Of a DNA stretch of 64,000 bases, positions 23,482 through 33,902 are shown one piece after another. The translations under genes and the position numbers were made by a program. How positions within the stretch are numbered: position 1 is the stretch's first letter; each line of letters begins with the position of its first letter. This stretch comes from Pleionea mediterranea (GTDB lineage Bacteria; Pseudomonadota; Gammaproteobacteria; Enterobacterales; Kangiellaceae), in the NCBI RefSeq assembly GCF_003148745.1, contig NZ_QGGU01000003.1:1-64000 (forward strand). The letters are read 5' to 3'. The notes beneath the pieces are model-generated. The model had not been told where the DNA came from, did no database searches, and saw only the letters and a program-made list of their open reading frames with translations.

Positions 23482-25196
23482 CTGTATCCATTTTTGCCGG
23501 CTCGTTTTGCTGTATACATGGCTTTATCTGAATGGCGCGATAACGTTGAGTAATCGGAGCCATCTTTAGGGTATATTGCAATGCCAATACTAAATGTCGC
23601 ATCTATTTTTTGACGACTAATTTCAATAGGCTGATTTAATGCCTTTAATAATTGCTCCGCAACAGCTTTTGCATCAGACTTTGATTTAATATCGGGGATC
23701 CACACGGCAAACTCATCACCACCAAGTCGACAAATAGTATTCATGCCGCGTATTGCAGCCGTCATGCGCTGCGCAATTTCATACAACAGATGATCGCCTG
23801 CGGAATGACCGTAAGAATCATTAACTGACTTAAAATCATCCAGATCTAGAAATAGCATGCCATGACAATCACTAAAACCCGAATCCATTAAACTGCGATT
23901 GACAATGGCTTGAAACCGGGTGCGATTTGGCAGTCCTGTTAAAGAATCATAATTGGCCAGACGTTCTAAACGTTGCATAGCAATGGCCTGCTCGGTTATG
24001 TCTTTTATGGCTAAAATAATTGATGGTTTAAGATTAAGCGTGGAGTAATGACAGTGTATATCCACAAACTTTTCACTTTCCTGATGAAACAATCGAACAT
24101 TTAACAGTTCGGATTTTTTCTGCTGAATCGCTTGCTCAATCAATACACATTCTTCAGAATTGAATAGCTGAGACAAATTAGCGCCCAAAATATCGTCAAT
24201 GGAACGGCTTAATAGTTTTTCCGTTGCAGGATTAGCACTCATGACACGATCATCCTGTAAGGTAATAATTGCATCAAAGGTTGCATTACTCAGTTCACGC
24301 CAGCGCAGCTCACTTTCTTGCAATGTTTTTTCCACACGCTTGCGTTCTTCTATTTCTCGAGTGAGTTGCTCAACATTATCAGACAACTGCATCTGCATAC
24401 CTTCCAGACGACGCGCATAAGCCAGCAACCTCTGTCGCATGGATGAGCGAAAAACAGCCTCCTCCTCACCCTGCCCAAATAACAAGTCTTTATCCACCTG
24501 AAAAGCCAACTGCTCATCGGCTACAGTAACTTCCGGGTGGTTTTCAAGATAATCTTGTATCTTTTGCTCAATTGAATCCGGTTGCGCCATTATAAACAGG
24601 CAATCATCACTGCCCTGGGAACGACATGTCAGCTCTCTTGCTTCAAGTGGTATATTAAAGCTTTGTTGACACCAGCCACTGGAATAACCAGCATTCATGA
24701 TGCACACAGGATGATCTACGCTGCTGTCAGATGAGAGCCAGGCATCGCATTCAAACGAATAGGGATGCTTATAGATTAAACAAAAATTATCATCAGGACT
24801 TGGGTTTGACTCTTCTAGAATATTTACCGATGCCCAGCCTGAATAAGCAAAATGCACGGGACCTGCGGATAACTTTTCAACCGGATCACTCAACCCCATG
24901 GTTGAATGAAAATTTTTCGCATCGGAACGCCCAACCGCATGAGCCAACTCATACAGCAGACTGGACGAAAATAAATCTGCATCTTGCTGACTGTCTTCAC
25001 CAAATATTTTTCGCACCAATTGAAAAAATTCAACAGAAAATGCAGCGCCACGTACCAGTACATAACGAGAACCATGAATGTCGATGGTGCCTTTTGTCGG
25101 CGAGGCATATTGCTCACTGAAAAACGCCTTTACCTGTTTTTCTGCTTGTTCGAATAACGCTTCGTACGCGCTTGGTACTTTGACCGTTTTTGGCAT
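23451..25196 (-). CDS. Diguanylate cyclase with XylR_N/V4R sensor and PAS domain
   Basis: The 581-residue protein lacks transmembrane segments. Residues about 1-215 match the XylR N-terminal/V4R ligand-sensing unit (SRYVLVRGAAFSVEFFQ; ARELTCRSQGSDDCLF with the conserved Cys pair). A coiled coil and a PAS domain (about 285-405, LSNATFDAIITLQDDRVMSA) follow, then GGDEF with the active-site motif at 492-496. The I-site position reads RGMN instead of RxxD, so feedback inhibition may be lost. V4R domains bind small hydrophobic or aromatic ligands in XylR/DmpR-type regulators, so this may tie c-di-GMP to an aromatic or lipid-like signal. Confidence 0.85.
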   Translation of the reverse strand: MPKTVKVPSAYEALFEQAEKQVKAFFSEQYASPTKGTIDIHGSRYVLVRGAAFSVEFFQLVRKIFGEDSQQDADLFSSSLLYELAHAVGRSDAKNFHSTMGLSDPVEKLSAGPVHFAYSGWASVNILEESNPSPDDNFCLIYKHPYSFECDAWLSSDSSVDHPVCIMNAGYSSGWCQQSFNIPLEARELTCRSQGSDDCLFIMAQPDSIEQKIQDYLENHPEVTVADEQLAFQVDKDLLFGQGEEEAVFRSSMRQRLLAYARRLEGMQMQLSDNVEQLTREIEERKRVEKTLQESELRWRELSNATFDAIITLQDDRVMSANPATEKLLSRSIDDILGANLSQLFNSEECVLIEQAIQQKKSELLNVRLFHQESEKFVDIHCHYSTLNLKPSIILAIKDITEQAIAMQRLERLANYDSLTGLPNRTRFQAIVNRSLMDSGFSDCHGMLFLDLDDFKSVNDSYGHSAGDHLLYEIAQRMTAAIRGMNTICRLGGDEFAVWIPDIKSKSDAKAVAEQLLKALNQPIEISRQKIDATFSIGIAIYPKDGSDYSTLSRHSDKAMYTAKRAGKNGYSFYSSEASDE

Positions 25197-25352
25197 CGAA
25201 CTACTCCATACATTTACAAGCTAAACCAGTTGTCGCTACTCTTCTGAATGAGTTAAGTATAGCCTCGTCATAAAATAGTTAAATAGCTTTCACTTAAGTG
25301 TCATAAATAAATGACAGTATTGGCGGCTAAATTAGCTAAAGATACATTTATT

Positions 25353-27059
25353 ATGACAACCTATAAATTATTATTAACATCAATAATATCGCTGGCCCTT
25401 TTATCATGCAGCAACGAGCAGCAGCAAATACTAGCTGATGCCACGGGTTTGCCTGGTGTAGAATTAACCGACAGAGTGGCTATCAATGAAAAACAACTGC
25501 TTAATGCCGAAGCCACCGTTCCTCCCATGTGTTATACAAAAACCGAGCAAAAGCACAACCCTTGCTATGTCTGTCATCAAGCCTATCCGGAAAGCAATAA
25601 TGCTAAGTCGCAATACCGTTACAACAAACTGAGTGACTTTGGCTTACAGGGTGGTTACCTGTTCTCGGAAGAAGGCACACAAAATCACTGGAGTAATCTG
25701 TTTATTGATCGCGAACAATGGGTCAATAATATTTCCGATAGTGCAATCATTGAATACACCAATCAGGATAACTACAGTGACCTGGCCAATCGGCTAAAAA
25801 AAATGGGCTGGCAAGGATACGTGCCCGATCTTAACAACTATCAAGATCCGGCATTGGCATTTGATGATAAAGGCTTTGCTAAAGACAACAGTGGCTGGGT
25901 TGCGTTTAACTATAAACCTCTGCCAAGTACATTCTGGCCCACCAATGGCGCAACGGACGATGTACTGATTCGCCTGCCTGCTAAGTTTCGTCAAAATAAA
26001 CAACAGAACAATGAAGCCATCTACCACCTGAACCTGTCCTTGCTAGAACTCAACATCAAGCAGTTACCGACCATTTCCATCTACCCAATCAATGAAAAGC
26101 TTTTGAATCGCGATATTAATGATGATGGCATGCTATCAGAAATGGTCCAGACGCTGTCCAGGCAACCTCATTACTTTGGTGATGCCACCAATATTTCGGT
26201 TACGCCACAACAATTCCCCAAAGGAACCGAGCTGATGCATTCGCTACGTTATTTAGGGATAGATGAACAAGACAATATAACCGTTTCGCGACGCATAAAA
26301 GAATTACGTTATATGAAAAAATTCAAGTTATTGTCAGAGGCGGATATCGACAACCGTTTTCGTCGTGAGCGAAAAGAAAAAGTTGAAGAAGAACTGCCTT
26401 ACTTTGTTAATCATAGAGACGAAGGATTTGAAAATGGCTATGGTTGGAAAGTTCATGCCTTTATCGAAGATTACAACGGAGAATTACGCCCACAATCCTT
26501 TGAGGAAAGAATGTTTTGTATGGGCTGTCATAGCGCGGTGGGAACCACCATTGATCATACTTTTTCAATGGCCCGTAAAGTCACTGGTGCTAAAGGCTGG
26601 GGGTATATCAATCTGAAAGGCATGAAAGATGCCCCTTCGATTAGTGAGCCAGGCGGTGAAATTTTAAATTATTTAAAACGCGTCAGTGGCGGTAATGAAT
26701 TTCGCGCCAACCAGGAAATTCAACAAAAATGGTTTAACGATGACGGTTCATTAAAACTTGATGAAATTTCTTCATCGGATGTTTATCAGTTAATTACGCC
26801 TTCCAAAGAACGGGCATTAAAACTAAACAAAGCCTACACCCATATTGTAAGGCACCAGTCCTACATATATGGCCGAGATCCAAATATCAAACCTTTAAAA
26901 AACGTGCATAAAAAAGTAGATGAATCACAAGCTCCGCTTAATATTGATGCCCGTATTTCTGGCTGGGACATTCGTCTTGACTGGAATACGCCAGCTAAAA
27001 CGAGCACAAAAAATCATCCTGATAAGTACGCTAAAAACAGTAAGCCATCACAAAAGTGA
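25353..27059 (+). CDS. Diheme cytochrome c-type lipoprotein of unknown function
   Basis: I chose the ATG at 25353 (568 residues) because it begins a lipoprotein signal peptide (MTTYKLLLTSIISLALLSC, lipobox LLSC); an ATG 42 bases upstream is in frame but adds a polar lead. Two heme-binding motifs are present, CYVCH early and CMGCH about 315 residues later. The rest is rich in conserved aromatic and Asp residues, with no known catalytic motif that I recognise. It probably sits in the outer membrane or on its periplasmic face and passes electrons. The PhoX-like gene begins 91 bases downstream in the same direction, so the two may be co-expressed. Confidence 0.8.
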   Translation: MTTYKLLLTSIISLALLSCSNEQQQILADATGLPGVELTDRVAINEKQLLNAEATVPPMCYTKTEQKHNPCYVCHQAYPESNNAKSQYRYNKLSDFGLQGGYLFSEEGTQNHWSNLFIDREQWVNNISDSAIIEYTNQDNYSDLANRLKKMGWQGYVPDLNNYQDPALAFDDKGFAKDNSGWVAFNYKPLPSTFWPTNGATDDVLIRLPAKFRQNKQQNNEAIYHLNLSLLELNIKQLPTISIYPINEKLLNRDINDDGMLSEMVQTLSRQPHYFGDATNISVTPQQFPKGTELMHSLRYLGIDEQDNITVSRRIKELRYMKKFKLLSEADIDNRFRRERKEKVEEELPYFVNHRDEGFENGYGWKVHAFIEDYNGELRPQSFEERMFCMGCHSAVGTTIDHTFSMARKVTGAKGWGYINLKGMKDAPSISEPGGEILNYLKRVSGGNEFRANQEIQQKWFNDDGSLKLDEISSSDVYQLITPSKERALKLNKAYTHIVRHQSYIYGRDPNIKPLKNVHKKVDESQAPLNIDARISGWDIRLDWNTPAKTSTKNHPDKYAKNSKPSQK

Positions 27060-27150
27060 CATGCTTCCGTCAAAAAATGTTAGCAAATCGTTTATAAATT
27101 TTTCATTTAACAAGATTAGAGTTTAACCCTCAACTCAAATAACGATACAA

Positions 27151-28908
27151 ATGGATACTAAAATGAATTCAACCAAAAAATACACTTTAAGGTCAGCCGC
27201 CTTTTCCCGTTCAATTATGTCAATTGCAGTAGCATCAGCTTTGGTGTTAACAGGCTGTGCAGATGATGGCTCAACTGGTCCTCAAGGTCCACAGGGACCA
27301 ACAGGGGCACAAGGTCCAACAGGTGACAATGGCAACGATTTAACCGCTGTAAAAAAGCTGACACGTATTGCCACGGTACCTACTGGTGCAGAAGTCACCG
27401 GAATGTATAAAACCGATAATGGTGAGTTATTTTTTAATGTTCAACACCCTTCCGACGACTTACCCGCTCCTGAAAACAATGCTGCCGTTGGTGTAATTAC
27501 CGGACTGGATTTCGATAACCTTGATCCCCGACTGGAATCCATTGCAGTACCAACACCGGGTTCTGCAGAAGCACAAACCACTCAGGTTGTTGCTGGTAGT
27601 TATCAGGTGCTTGGTCGTGCCGACGACACATTGGGTGGAGCCGTACCATTTGGACTTGGCGGTATCATCAACGCTGCCAATGACACTGAGTTAAAGCAGT
27701 CGCAGGATCCTGACTTTAATGCCTTTATTCCATCCAATGCCGATGGCAGCTCAGGCTTTCTGTTTACCGCATGGGAAGATCGCCCAGGCTCAATGACACG
27801 CCTTGCCGTTGATCGCATGGACGATGGCAGCTGGAATGTTACAGACGGTATGAACGTAGATTTTTCACCGGTTGACGGAACACTTATCAATTGTTTTGGC
27901 AGTGTTTCGCCCTGGGGTACACCTCTCACTTCAGAAGAAAACTACGAAGCAGAAAATACCGCAAACTGGAATAATGTCATGTACACCTCCGGATACCCCA
28001 GTTATAACGACGTCAGTTTGCTAAAAGAATATCTGGGCAATCAATTTCCTAATCCCTATAACTACGGTTACATTGTTGAAATAACCAACCCAGCCGCCGA
28101 CACACCAGTACCGGTTAAACACTTTACTCTGGGACGAATGGCCCATGAAAATGCCGTGGTCATGCCCGATCAAAAAACCGTTTACCTGACCGATGATGGC
28201 ACCGATAAAGGCTTCTATAAATTTATTGCCGATACCGCCGGTGATTTAAACTCAGGTACCATTTACGCAGCAAAAGTAACACAGGATGCCACCAGTGATG
28301 TAGCGCGCGCCGGCTTTGATATTGACTGGATTGAACTGGGCAGCGCCAGCAATACCGAGATTGCTGGCTGGATTAGCGAGTACGATGGCATTGACGAAAC
28401 AGACTATGTTGACGGACAAACCAATTACATCACCGATCAGGAAATTAGTGATTGGGCAACCAGCAATACCGGTGATGACCGCTACGCATTTCTGGAAACC
28501 TTAAAAGCTGCTGAAGCGAAAGGTGCAACTACCGAATTTAGAAAAATGGAAGGCATCATTATTAATTACAATGGCGCTGCCAACAAAACAGTGCCCTTTA
28601 TGTACGCTGCCATGTCAGCAATTGAACGTGGCATGTCCGATGCCGAAGGCGATATTCAACTGGAAGAAAACAAATGCGGTGTGGTTTACCGCTTTGGGCT
28701 AGAAGCCGACTACAACGTAACACGAATGGATCCGGCTGTTGTTGGTGGCCCCTACGATGCCGATGCTGCAGAAAATCGCTGCTCGGTGGATTCCATATCC
28801 AATCCAGACAATTTACTGGTCCTGAACGATGGCCGCGTGGTTATTGGCGAAGACACCAGCAAACATGAAAATAATATGATTTGGGTTTACAACCCACAAG
28901 GCGAATAA
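27151..28908 (+). CDS. PhoX-like (DUF839) lipoprotein with collagen-like linker
   Basis: This 585-residue protein starts with a lipoprotein signal (lipobox LTGC, Cys36). Residues 43-61 are six Gly-X-Y triplets (GPQGPQGPTGAQGPTGDNG) forming a short collagen-like spacer. The rest matches the beta-propeller PhoX/DUF839 family: LGRMAHENAVVMPDQKTVYL, DDGTDKGFYKFIA, and near the end SNPDNLLVLNDGRVVIGED. PhoX proteins are calcium/iron alkaline phosphatases, but many family members are uncharacterised, so phosphatase activity is an inference. An alternative start at 27163 would remove four residues. A strong terminator follows. Confidence 0.8.
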   Translation: MDTKMNSTKKYTLRSAAFSRSIMSIAVASALVLTGCADDGSTGPQGPQGPTGAQGPTGDNGNDLTAVKKLTRIATVPTGAEVTGMYKTDNGELFFNVQHPSDDLPAPENNAAVGVITGLDFDNLDPRLESIAVPTPGSAEAQTTQVVAGSYQVLGRADDTLGGAVPFGLGGIINAANDTELKQSQDPDFNAFIPSNADGSSGFLFTAWEDRPGSMTRLAVDRMDDGSWNVTDGMNVDFSPVDGTLINCFGSVSPWGTPLTSEENYEAENTANWNNVMYTSGYPSYNDVSLLKEYLGNQFPNPYNYGYIVEITNPAADTPVPVKHFTLGRMAHENAVVMPDQKTVYLTDDGTDKGFYKFIADTAGDLNSGTIYAAKVTQDATSDVARAGFDIDWIELGSASNTEIAGWISEYDGIDETDYVDGQTNYITDQEISDWATSNTGDDRYAFLETLKAAEAKGATTEFRKMEGIIINYNGAANKTVPFMYAAMSAIERGMSDAEGDIQLEENKCGVVYRFGLEADYNVTRMDPAVVGGPYDADAAENRCSVDSISNPDNLLVLNDGRVVIGEDTSKHENNMIWVYNPQGE

Positions 28909-28930
28909 TTTTATAAATTAACTCGTTATT

Positions 28931-28963
28931 TCAAAAAAGGACTGCCATGCAGTCCTTTTTTTA
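28931..28963. terminator. Bidirectional intrinsic terminator
   Basis: AAAAAAGGACTGC, a three-base loop, then GCAGTCCTTTTTTT. The A-run and T-run make it work on both strands, between the convergent PhoX-like and chemotaxis receptor genes. Confidence 0.9.
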
Positions 28964-28978
28964 TTAGTGGAATTGATC

Positions 28979-31012
28979 TTATTCTATTTTAAATCGCTTA
29001 ACCGTATCTCGTAATTCGGAAGAAATTTTATTCAAGTTGTTGGAGTCTTGATCCATAAGCCCAGAATGTTCAACCATCATTTCGGTCAGTCGATGGATCG
29101 AACCCAGATTTTTCTCGATTGATGAAGCAAGTTCTTCCTGCTCAAAAGTAGCGCCAGAAATATCTTGATTGACCTGCTTAACCTGTTCAACCGCTTCATT
29201 AATTTGATTAATAGCTTCTAAAACAAGTTGCACTTGCTTCTCACCTTTATCACTCATGCTGTCGGTTGTTTCCATTGAAGCTTTTACCTGCGCAGCCCCT
29301 GACTGAAGTTTTTCAATCGTGGTTTGAATATGATCCGTAGACTCCTGAGTTCGTGTAGCCAGTACACGAACTTCATCAGCTACAACGGCAAAGCCTCTGC
29401 CCTGCTCACCTGCTCGGGCGGCCTCAATGGCAGCATTAAGCGCCAGTAAATTGGTTTGTTCGGCAATATTTTTTATCACATCCAGTACAGCGCCAATTTG
29501 CTCAACGTCTTCATTTAAACTGGTAACCGCTTCGGTTGCATTGGTGATTGACTGGGAAACATCGCTGATCACCTGTTGAGTTTTATTCGAGTTTTGTGAA
29601 ACTATGTCCACCGACTCACTGACCTGATTAACAACTTCATCAGCGGTTTGGGCATGGTGCTTGATACTGCCACTGACACTCATCATCTGCGAAACAGATT
29701 TAGAAACGTCATCCATTTGCCCCTGCTCCTGGATCACTTCCTGATTCAATTTGGAGGCCGTAGCAGCAACGCGGTCGGCCGTTTCGCTTACTTGATCGGA
29801 AGAGTGAGAGGCTCTGGCTATCAGCTCCTGAATGCGATCAGCAAAGCGATTGAACTGGGTTGCCATTTCGCCCACCTCATCATTTGATACCACTTTTAAT
29901 CGCTTGGTTAAATCGCCGTCACCATGAGCAACTTCTTCCATGGTTTGTGCAATTTGTTTAACGGGTTTGATGATTCGCTGAGAAACCAGAAAGGTAATGG
30001 CCGTCAGTGCAACAATAATCATTAATATGGTCACTATGGAATAAAACTTTGCCGTGGCAATGGGTTCTTCGACTAAGTCTTGCGGCACTAAAATACCCAC
30101 GGTCCAGTCAATGTAAGGCACATCTGAAGTAATAGGAACATAAAATACCTGATACTGCTGTCCATCCCAGGTCAAATTGAATCCGGAACCTTGTGGGTTC
30201 TTTTCAATTTCGCTGGATAATTTAGAAAAGCCCTGTGTCTCACTAAAAACACTATCCAGTTCAGCCAGTGGCTGATTTAATTCAAGCTCTACACCATCTG
30301 ATGGGAAATATGCAATTTGTTGACTTTCATTTAATAAAAACGCCCGGCCCTGATCCTGGTATCGAATCTGCCCAATTAAATCACCAACGGTTGTGATTAA
30401 AATATCCACACCACCAATTCCAACCAATTTCCCTGACTGGTTGTAAACCGGCATCTGCAATACCGAGGAAACAGTTTTATCCGTAGCATCCACCTGTGGG
30501 GATGTAAGGTATAAGCGATCTTGAGCGATGGCTTCGTGCCACCAGGGGCGCTTATTGGTAAAGTAACCTTTCGAAATATCACCCGCTTCCGGACCATCTT
30601 CTGCCACACCAACCCGACCTTGATCATAAAAATACTCAAAGGTATTGGCTGATCCGACAAAAATGGATTTAATACTTGGGTCACTGCTGACCACTTGCTT
30701 AAAGGCATCATTCATTTGCTGATAGGTTTGATCGTTCGTTAATGATTTACCTCGCTGGGTATAATCAGTAAGCCAACGCGTTAAACGAGGATCATTTAAA
30801 AAGGTAAGCGGTACTCTGGCTCGCTCACTAAAAAAACCCTTCACTTCCTGAGCCTTTAATTTAATTAACTCTGCTACCTGAGCTTCGGTTTTTTCTCTTG
30901 TTAACTCAGAAATGTGCTGGGTTACAAAATAGCCGGCAATGGCCAGAAACAGAGTCAGAGCGCCAGAAATGGACAGAATGAGTTTTCGTTGAAGTGAGCC
31001 TTTGAGCTGCAT
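28979..31012 (-). CDS. Methyl-accepting chemotaxis protein with dCache sensor
   Basis: The start is ATG at 31012 (677 residues, [14 protein letters not shown]), preceded by AAGG at good spacing; a TTG 42 bases upstream is the only other option. Transmembrane segment one (about 13-34) leads to a periplasmic dCache_1 sensor (about 35-320; RPWWHEAI and [18 protein letters not shown] are typical), segment two, a HAMP domain (about 345-400) and the signalling domain with hairpin tip [20 protein letters not shown]. dCache domains often bind amino acids or small organic acids; no CheW-binding pentapeptide is seen at the C-terminus. It stands alone in the window, with no other chemotaxis gene. Confidence 0.95.
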   Translation of the reverse strand: MQLKGSLQRKLILSISGALTLFLAIAGYFVTQHISELTREKTEAQVAELIKLKAQEVKGFFSERARVPLTFLNDPRLTRWLTDYTQRGKSLTNDQTYQQMNDAFKQVVSSDPSIKSIFVGSANTFEYFYDQGRVGVAEDGPEAGDISKGYFTNKRPWWHEAIAQDRLYLTSPQVDATDKTVSSVLQMPVYNQSGKLVGIGGVDILITTVGDLIGQIRYQDQGRAFLLNESQQIAYFPSDGVELELNQPLAELDSVFSETQGFSKLSSEIEKNPQGSGFNLTWDGQQYQVFYVPITSDVPYIDWTVGILVPQDLVEEPIATAKFYSIVTILMIIVALTAITFLVSQRIIKPVKQIAQTMEEVAHGDGDLTKRLKVVSNDEVGEMATQFNRFADRIQELIARASHSSDQVSETADRVAATASKLNQEVIQEQGQMDDVSKSVSQMMSVSGSIKHHAQTADEVVNQVSESVDIVSQNSNKTQQVISDVSQSITNATEAVTSLNEDVEQIGAVLDVIKNIAEQTNLLALNAAIEAARAGEQGRGFAVVADEVRVLATRTQESTDHIQTTIEKLQSGAAQVKASMETTDSMSDKGEKQVQLVLEAINQINEAVEQVKQVNQDISGATFEQEELASSIEKNLGSIHRLTEMMVEHSGLMDQDSNNLNKISSELRDTVKRFKIE

Positions 31013-31103
31013 AGATACCTTGCCTACGTTTCTTTTTTTAATAAGTCTAGACAATTTATCGGAAAATGCCGAACCAACTTTAGTAGAAAAATCAGTTCTT
31101 TAG

Positions 31104-32327
31104 TTATCGAATGACTTTTTTATCCTGCAAAGACTCTATTTCTTCTTCTGAATACCCCATAGAGAGCAGTAATTGCCGAGTATCTTCACCTAAAGTCGGC
31201 GGGGCTTTAACATAGTTGACCGGTGTTGCGGAAAACTTGACCGGATTAGCCACCTGCTTAACCTTCTCTCCTGAGTTATGCGGTAACTCAAACAGCATTC
31301 CTCTTGAAAGAACTTGAGTATTTTGAAACACCTGCTCAATATTATTAATTGGCGCACAGGGCACACTGACGTCGTTTAATCGCTGCAACCAGAACTCACT
31401 GGATTGCTCAAATAAACGGGCAGCAATTAACGGGATCAATGAGTCACGGTGCACAACACGCTGCTGGTTGGTTGAAAATTCTGATCGGTCAGAGAGTTCT
31501 GACAAATTCACTGCCATGCAAAAACGTTGAAACTGAGCATCGTTACCCACTGCAACCATTATGTGGCCGTCCTGAGTTACAAATGACTGGTAAGGAACAA
31601 TATTGGGATGCTCGGTTCCCTGCCGCTGCGGCACCTCACCACCAACCAGATAATTCATATTCTGATTGGCAAGCCAGGCAACCTGTGTGTCGAGCAAAGC
31701 CAAATCAATATACTGCCCTTGCCCGCTTTGAGTCCTATAATATAGAGCCGATGTAATTGCTGTAACAGCGTATAGGCCGGTCATTAAATCTGACACAGCC
31801 ACACCCACTTTCTGTGGCCCGGCACCGGGTTTTCCGTCACGCTCCCCGGTAATACTCATAAGGCCACCCATGGCCTGAATGATGGCATCGTAACCGGGTT
31901 GATTGGCCATGGGGCCGGTTTGCCCAAATCCGGTAATGGAACAATAAATCAAACTCGGAAATTCATTTTTAAGAGAGTGATAATCAAGCCCGTATTTTTT
32001 TAATCCGCCGACTTTAAAGTTTTCAACCAGAACATCGCAATCTTTCAGTAGTTGTTTTATTACCGCCTGACCAGCTGGCTTTGTAATATCAATCGCAATA
32101 GAAGCCTTACCGCGATTAGCCGACAAGTAATAAGCCGATTCTTCTGTATCCTGCTCTTGATGATCGTTTAAATAAGGAGGCCCCCAGCGACGTGTGTCGT
32201 CACCACCATTCGGATGCTCAACTTTAATAACCTCGGCACCATAATCCGCTAACATCTGCGTTGCCCAAGGACCTGCCAAAATACGACTTAAATCCAGAAC
32301 ACGAATACCCTTTAAAGGACCCGACAT
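31104..32327 (-). CDS. CoA-transferase family III (CaiB/BaiF) protein
   Basis: This 407-residue protein has the family start GIRVLDLSRILAGPWATQMLADYGAEVIKVEHP, the motif NRGKASIAIDI and the catalytic-Asp segment PGYDAIIQAMGGLMSITGE. Full length. The subfamily resembles succinate-hydroxymethylglutarate or carnitine/formyl-CoA transferases; the donor and acceptor cannot be chosen from sequence. It is divergent from the permease operon, and no acyl-CoA dehydrogenase or hydratase lies near it. It starts 119 bases from no other gene in its direction, so it is probably transcribed alone, running toward the chemotaxis receptor gene. Confidence 0.9.
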   Translation of the reverse strand: MSGPLKGIRVLDLSRILAGPWATQMLADYGAEVIKVEHPNGGDDTRRWGPPYLNDHQEQDTEESAYYLSANRGKASIAIDITKPAGQAVIKQLLKDCDVLVENFKVGGLKKYGLDYHSLKNEFPSLIYCSITGFGQTGPMANQPGYDAIIQAMGGLMSITGERDGKPGAGPQKVGVAVSDLMTGLYAVTAITSALYYRTQSGQGQYIDLALLDTQVAWLANQNMNYLVGGEVPQRQGTEHPNIVPYQSFVTQDGHIMVAVGNDAQFQRFCMAVNLSELSDRSEFSTNQQRVVHRDSLIPLIAARLFEQSSEFWLQRLNDVSVPCAPINNIEQVFQNTQVLSRGMLFELPHNSGEKVKQVANPVKFSATPVNYVKAPPTLGEDTRQLLLSMGYSEEEIESLQDKKVIR

Positions 32328-32565
32328 AAATTACGATTACCCAGTTAAAAACATACACAGACAAACAATAAAAGAAACGCTTGTAGAAAGAAACATTCAC
32401 GCATAAAAAACAATGAAACTGGCTAGTGTCACCACAAAAGCCTACGCTATCGACATTGTTACAGAAACCGTTGCCACAGGTGCAGTTATTTCAATAGAAA
32501 TAAGCCTGTCAAAAACTCATTGCTTTGTCTGGCAGCACGAAGCACACTGAACGATGGAGGGATCT

Positions 32566-33885
32566 ATGAAAAACAATAAATCAACCTCGTTCGGACTCGC
32601 CATTACCACGTCACTGGTTATAGGGACTATGATTGGCTCTGGTATTTTTCTGTTACCAGCATCGCTCGCGGCCTATGGTGGTATTGGATTATTTGGCTGG
32701 CTGTTTTCTGCACTAGGGGCAATCTGTTTAGCCTGGGTGTTCGCCAAACTCAGTCAGTGGCAGCCCGGATTAGGTGGACCCTATCATTATACCCGGATAG
32801 GAATCGGAGAGTTTCCGGCCTTTCTTGTCGCCTGGGGCTACTGGATTTCAATTTGGACGGGCAACGCAGCCATCGCAATGGCTGCGGTTTCTTACAGTAA
32901 ATTATTGTACCCACCACTTGCCGAATCGACGATGATGTCGACAAGTCTTGCATTGGCTTTTATCTGGTTGTTCGCGTCCATTAATTTACTTGGCGTACGA
33001 GAAGCCGGTTTAACGCAATTGCTCACCACCTGTTTTAAAGCGATCCCACTGATTGCTTTTGGCCTGATTGGAATATTTTTTATTGATATTGAACAGATAA
33101 CTTTTGAGACAACCACAACTGAGTCACTGCCCGGCTCAATTATCGCCGCTGCTGCATTATGGTTATGGGCTTTCTTGGGCATAGAGTCAGCCAGTATTCC
33201 AGCCGACAATATTAGAGAGCCGAAGAAAACCATTCCCCGTGCGACGATTATCGGAGTATTACTGGTAGCGATTGTTTACCTGCTTGGATTTGTTGTGGTG
33301 TTGGGCGTTATCCCTGCTGAACAACTGGCGAAATCGGATGGCCCATTTGCCGATGCTTCGACGATTATTTGGGGAAGTTGGGCAGGCATTGCCATGACGT
33401 TTGTTGCGCTTGTCAGTACATTAGGTGCGCTTAATGGTTTAATTTTAATGGGCGGTCAAATGCCATTAGCGGCAGCAAGAGATAAATTATTCCCTAAGTT
33501 ATTTGGCCGACTCAATCGTCGCTCTACACCTAGTTTAGGTATTATTCTTTCTGCCTTATTAACGTCAACACTGATTTTAACCACCGTCAGTAAAAATTTA
33601 TTAGGGATTTTCAACTTTGCCATTTTATTATCAACAACCTCCATCTTAATCCCTTATGTGTTTTGTTCAGCCGCCGCTTTTCGATTTCAGGAATCTGGCA
33701 AACAAAAATTTAAAGCAGTATCCTTAATCATTATTACACTGGCTTTTCTTTTTTCACTTTGGGCTTTAGCAGGTGCAGGACAAGAAGCCGTCTACTGGGG
33801 ATTCATCTTGATGCTTTTGGGCATACCCGTGTACACAGGATTAAAGATTGCTTCGGATAAACAATCACAACCGGATAACGAATAA
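32566..33885 (+). CDS. APC-family amino acid permease/antiporter (AdiC/YjeM-like)
   Basis: I chose the ATG at 32566 (439 residues) because GGAGGG lies seven bases upstream; an in-frame ATG at 32554 overlaps that site. About twelve transmembrane helices are present. The first has the substrate-binding GTMIGSGIFLLP motif of the APC superfamily, closest to the arginine/agmatine antiporter and related basic-amino-acid carriers. It starts an operon-like set with the amidinohydrolase (17 bases downstream) and Rieske oxygenase, so it may import the guanidino or N-methylated compound these enzymes process. Confidence 0.85.
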   Translation: MKNNKSTSFGLAITTSLVIGTMIGSGIFLLPASLAAYGGIGLFGWLFSALGAICLAWVFAKLSQWQPGLGGPYHYTRIGIGEFPAFLVAWGYWISIWTGNAAIAMAAVSYSKLLYPPLAESTMMSTSLALAFIWLFASINLLGVREAGLTQLLTTCFKAIPLIAFGLIGIFFIDIEQITFETTTTESLPGSIIAAAALWLWAFLGIESASIPADNIREPKKTIPRATIIGVLLVAIVYLLGFVVVLGVIPAEQLAKSDGPFADASTIIWGSWAGIAMTFVALVSTLGALNGLILMGGQMPLAAARDKLFPKLFGRLNRRSTPSLGIILSALLTSTLILTTVSKNLLGIFNFAILLSTTSILIPYVFCSAAAFRFQESGKQKFKAVSLIIITLAFLFSLWALAGAGQEAVYWGFILMLLGIPVYTGLKIASDKQSQPDNE

Positions 33886-33902
33886 GCATACCAGAGAAAA
33901 TC

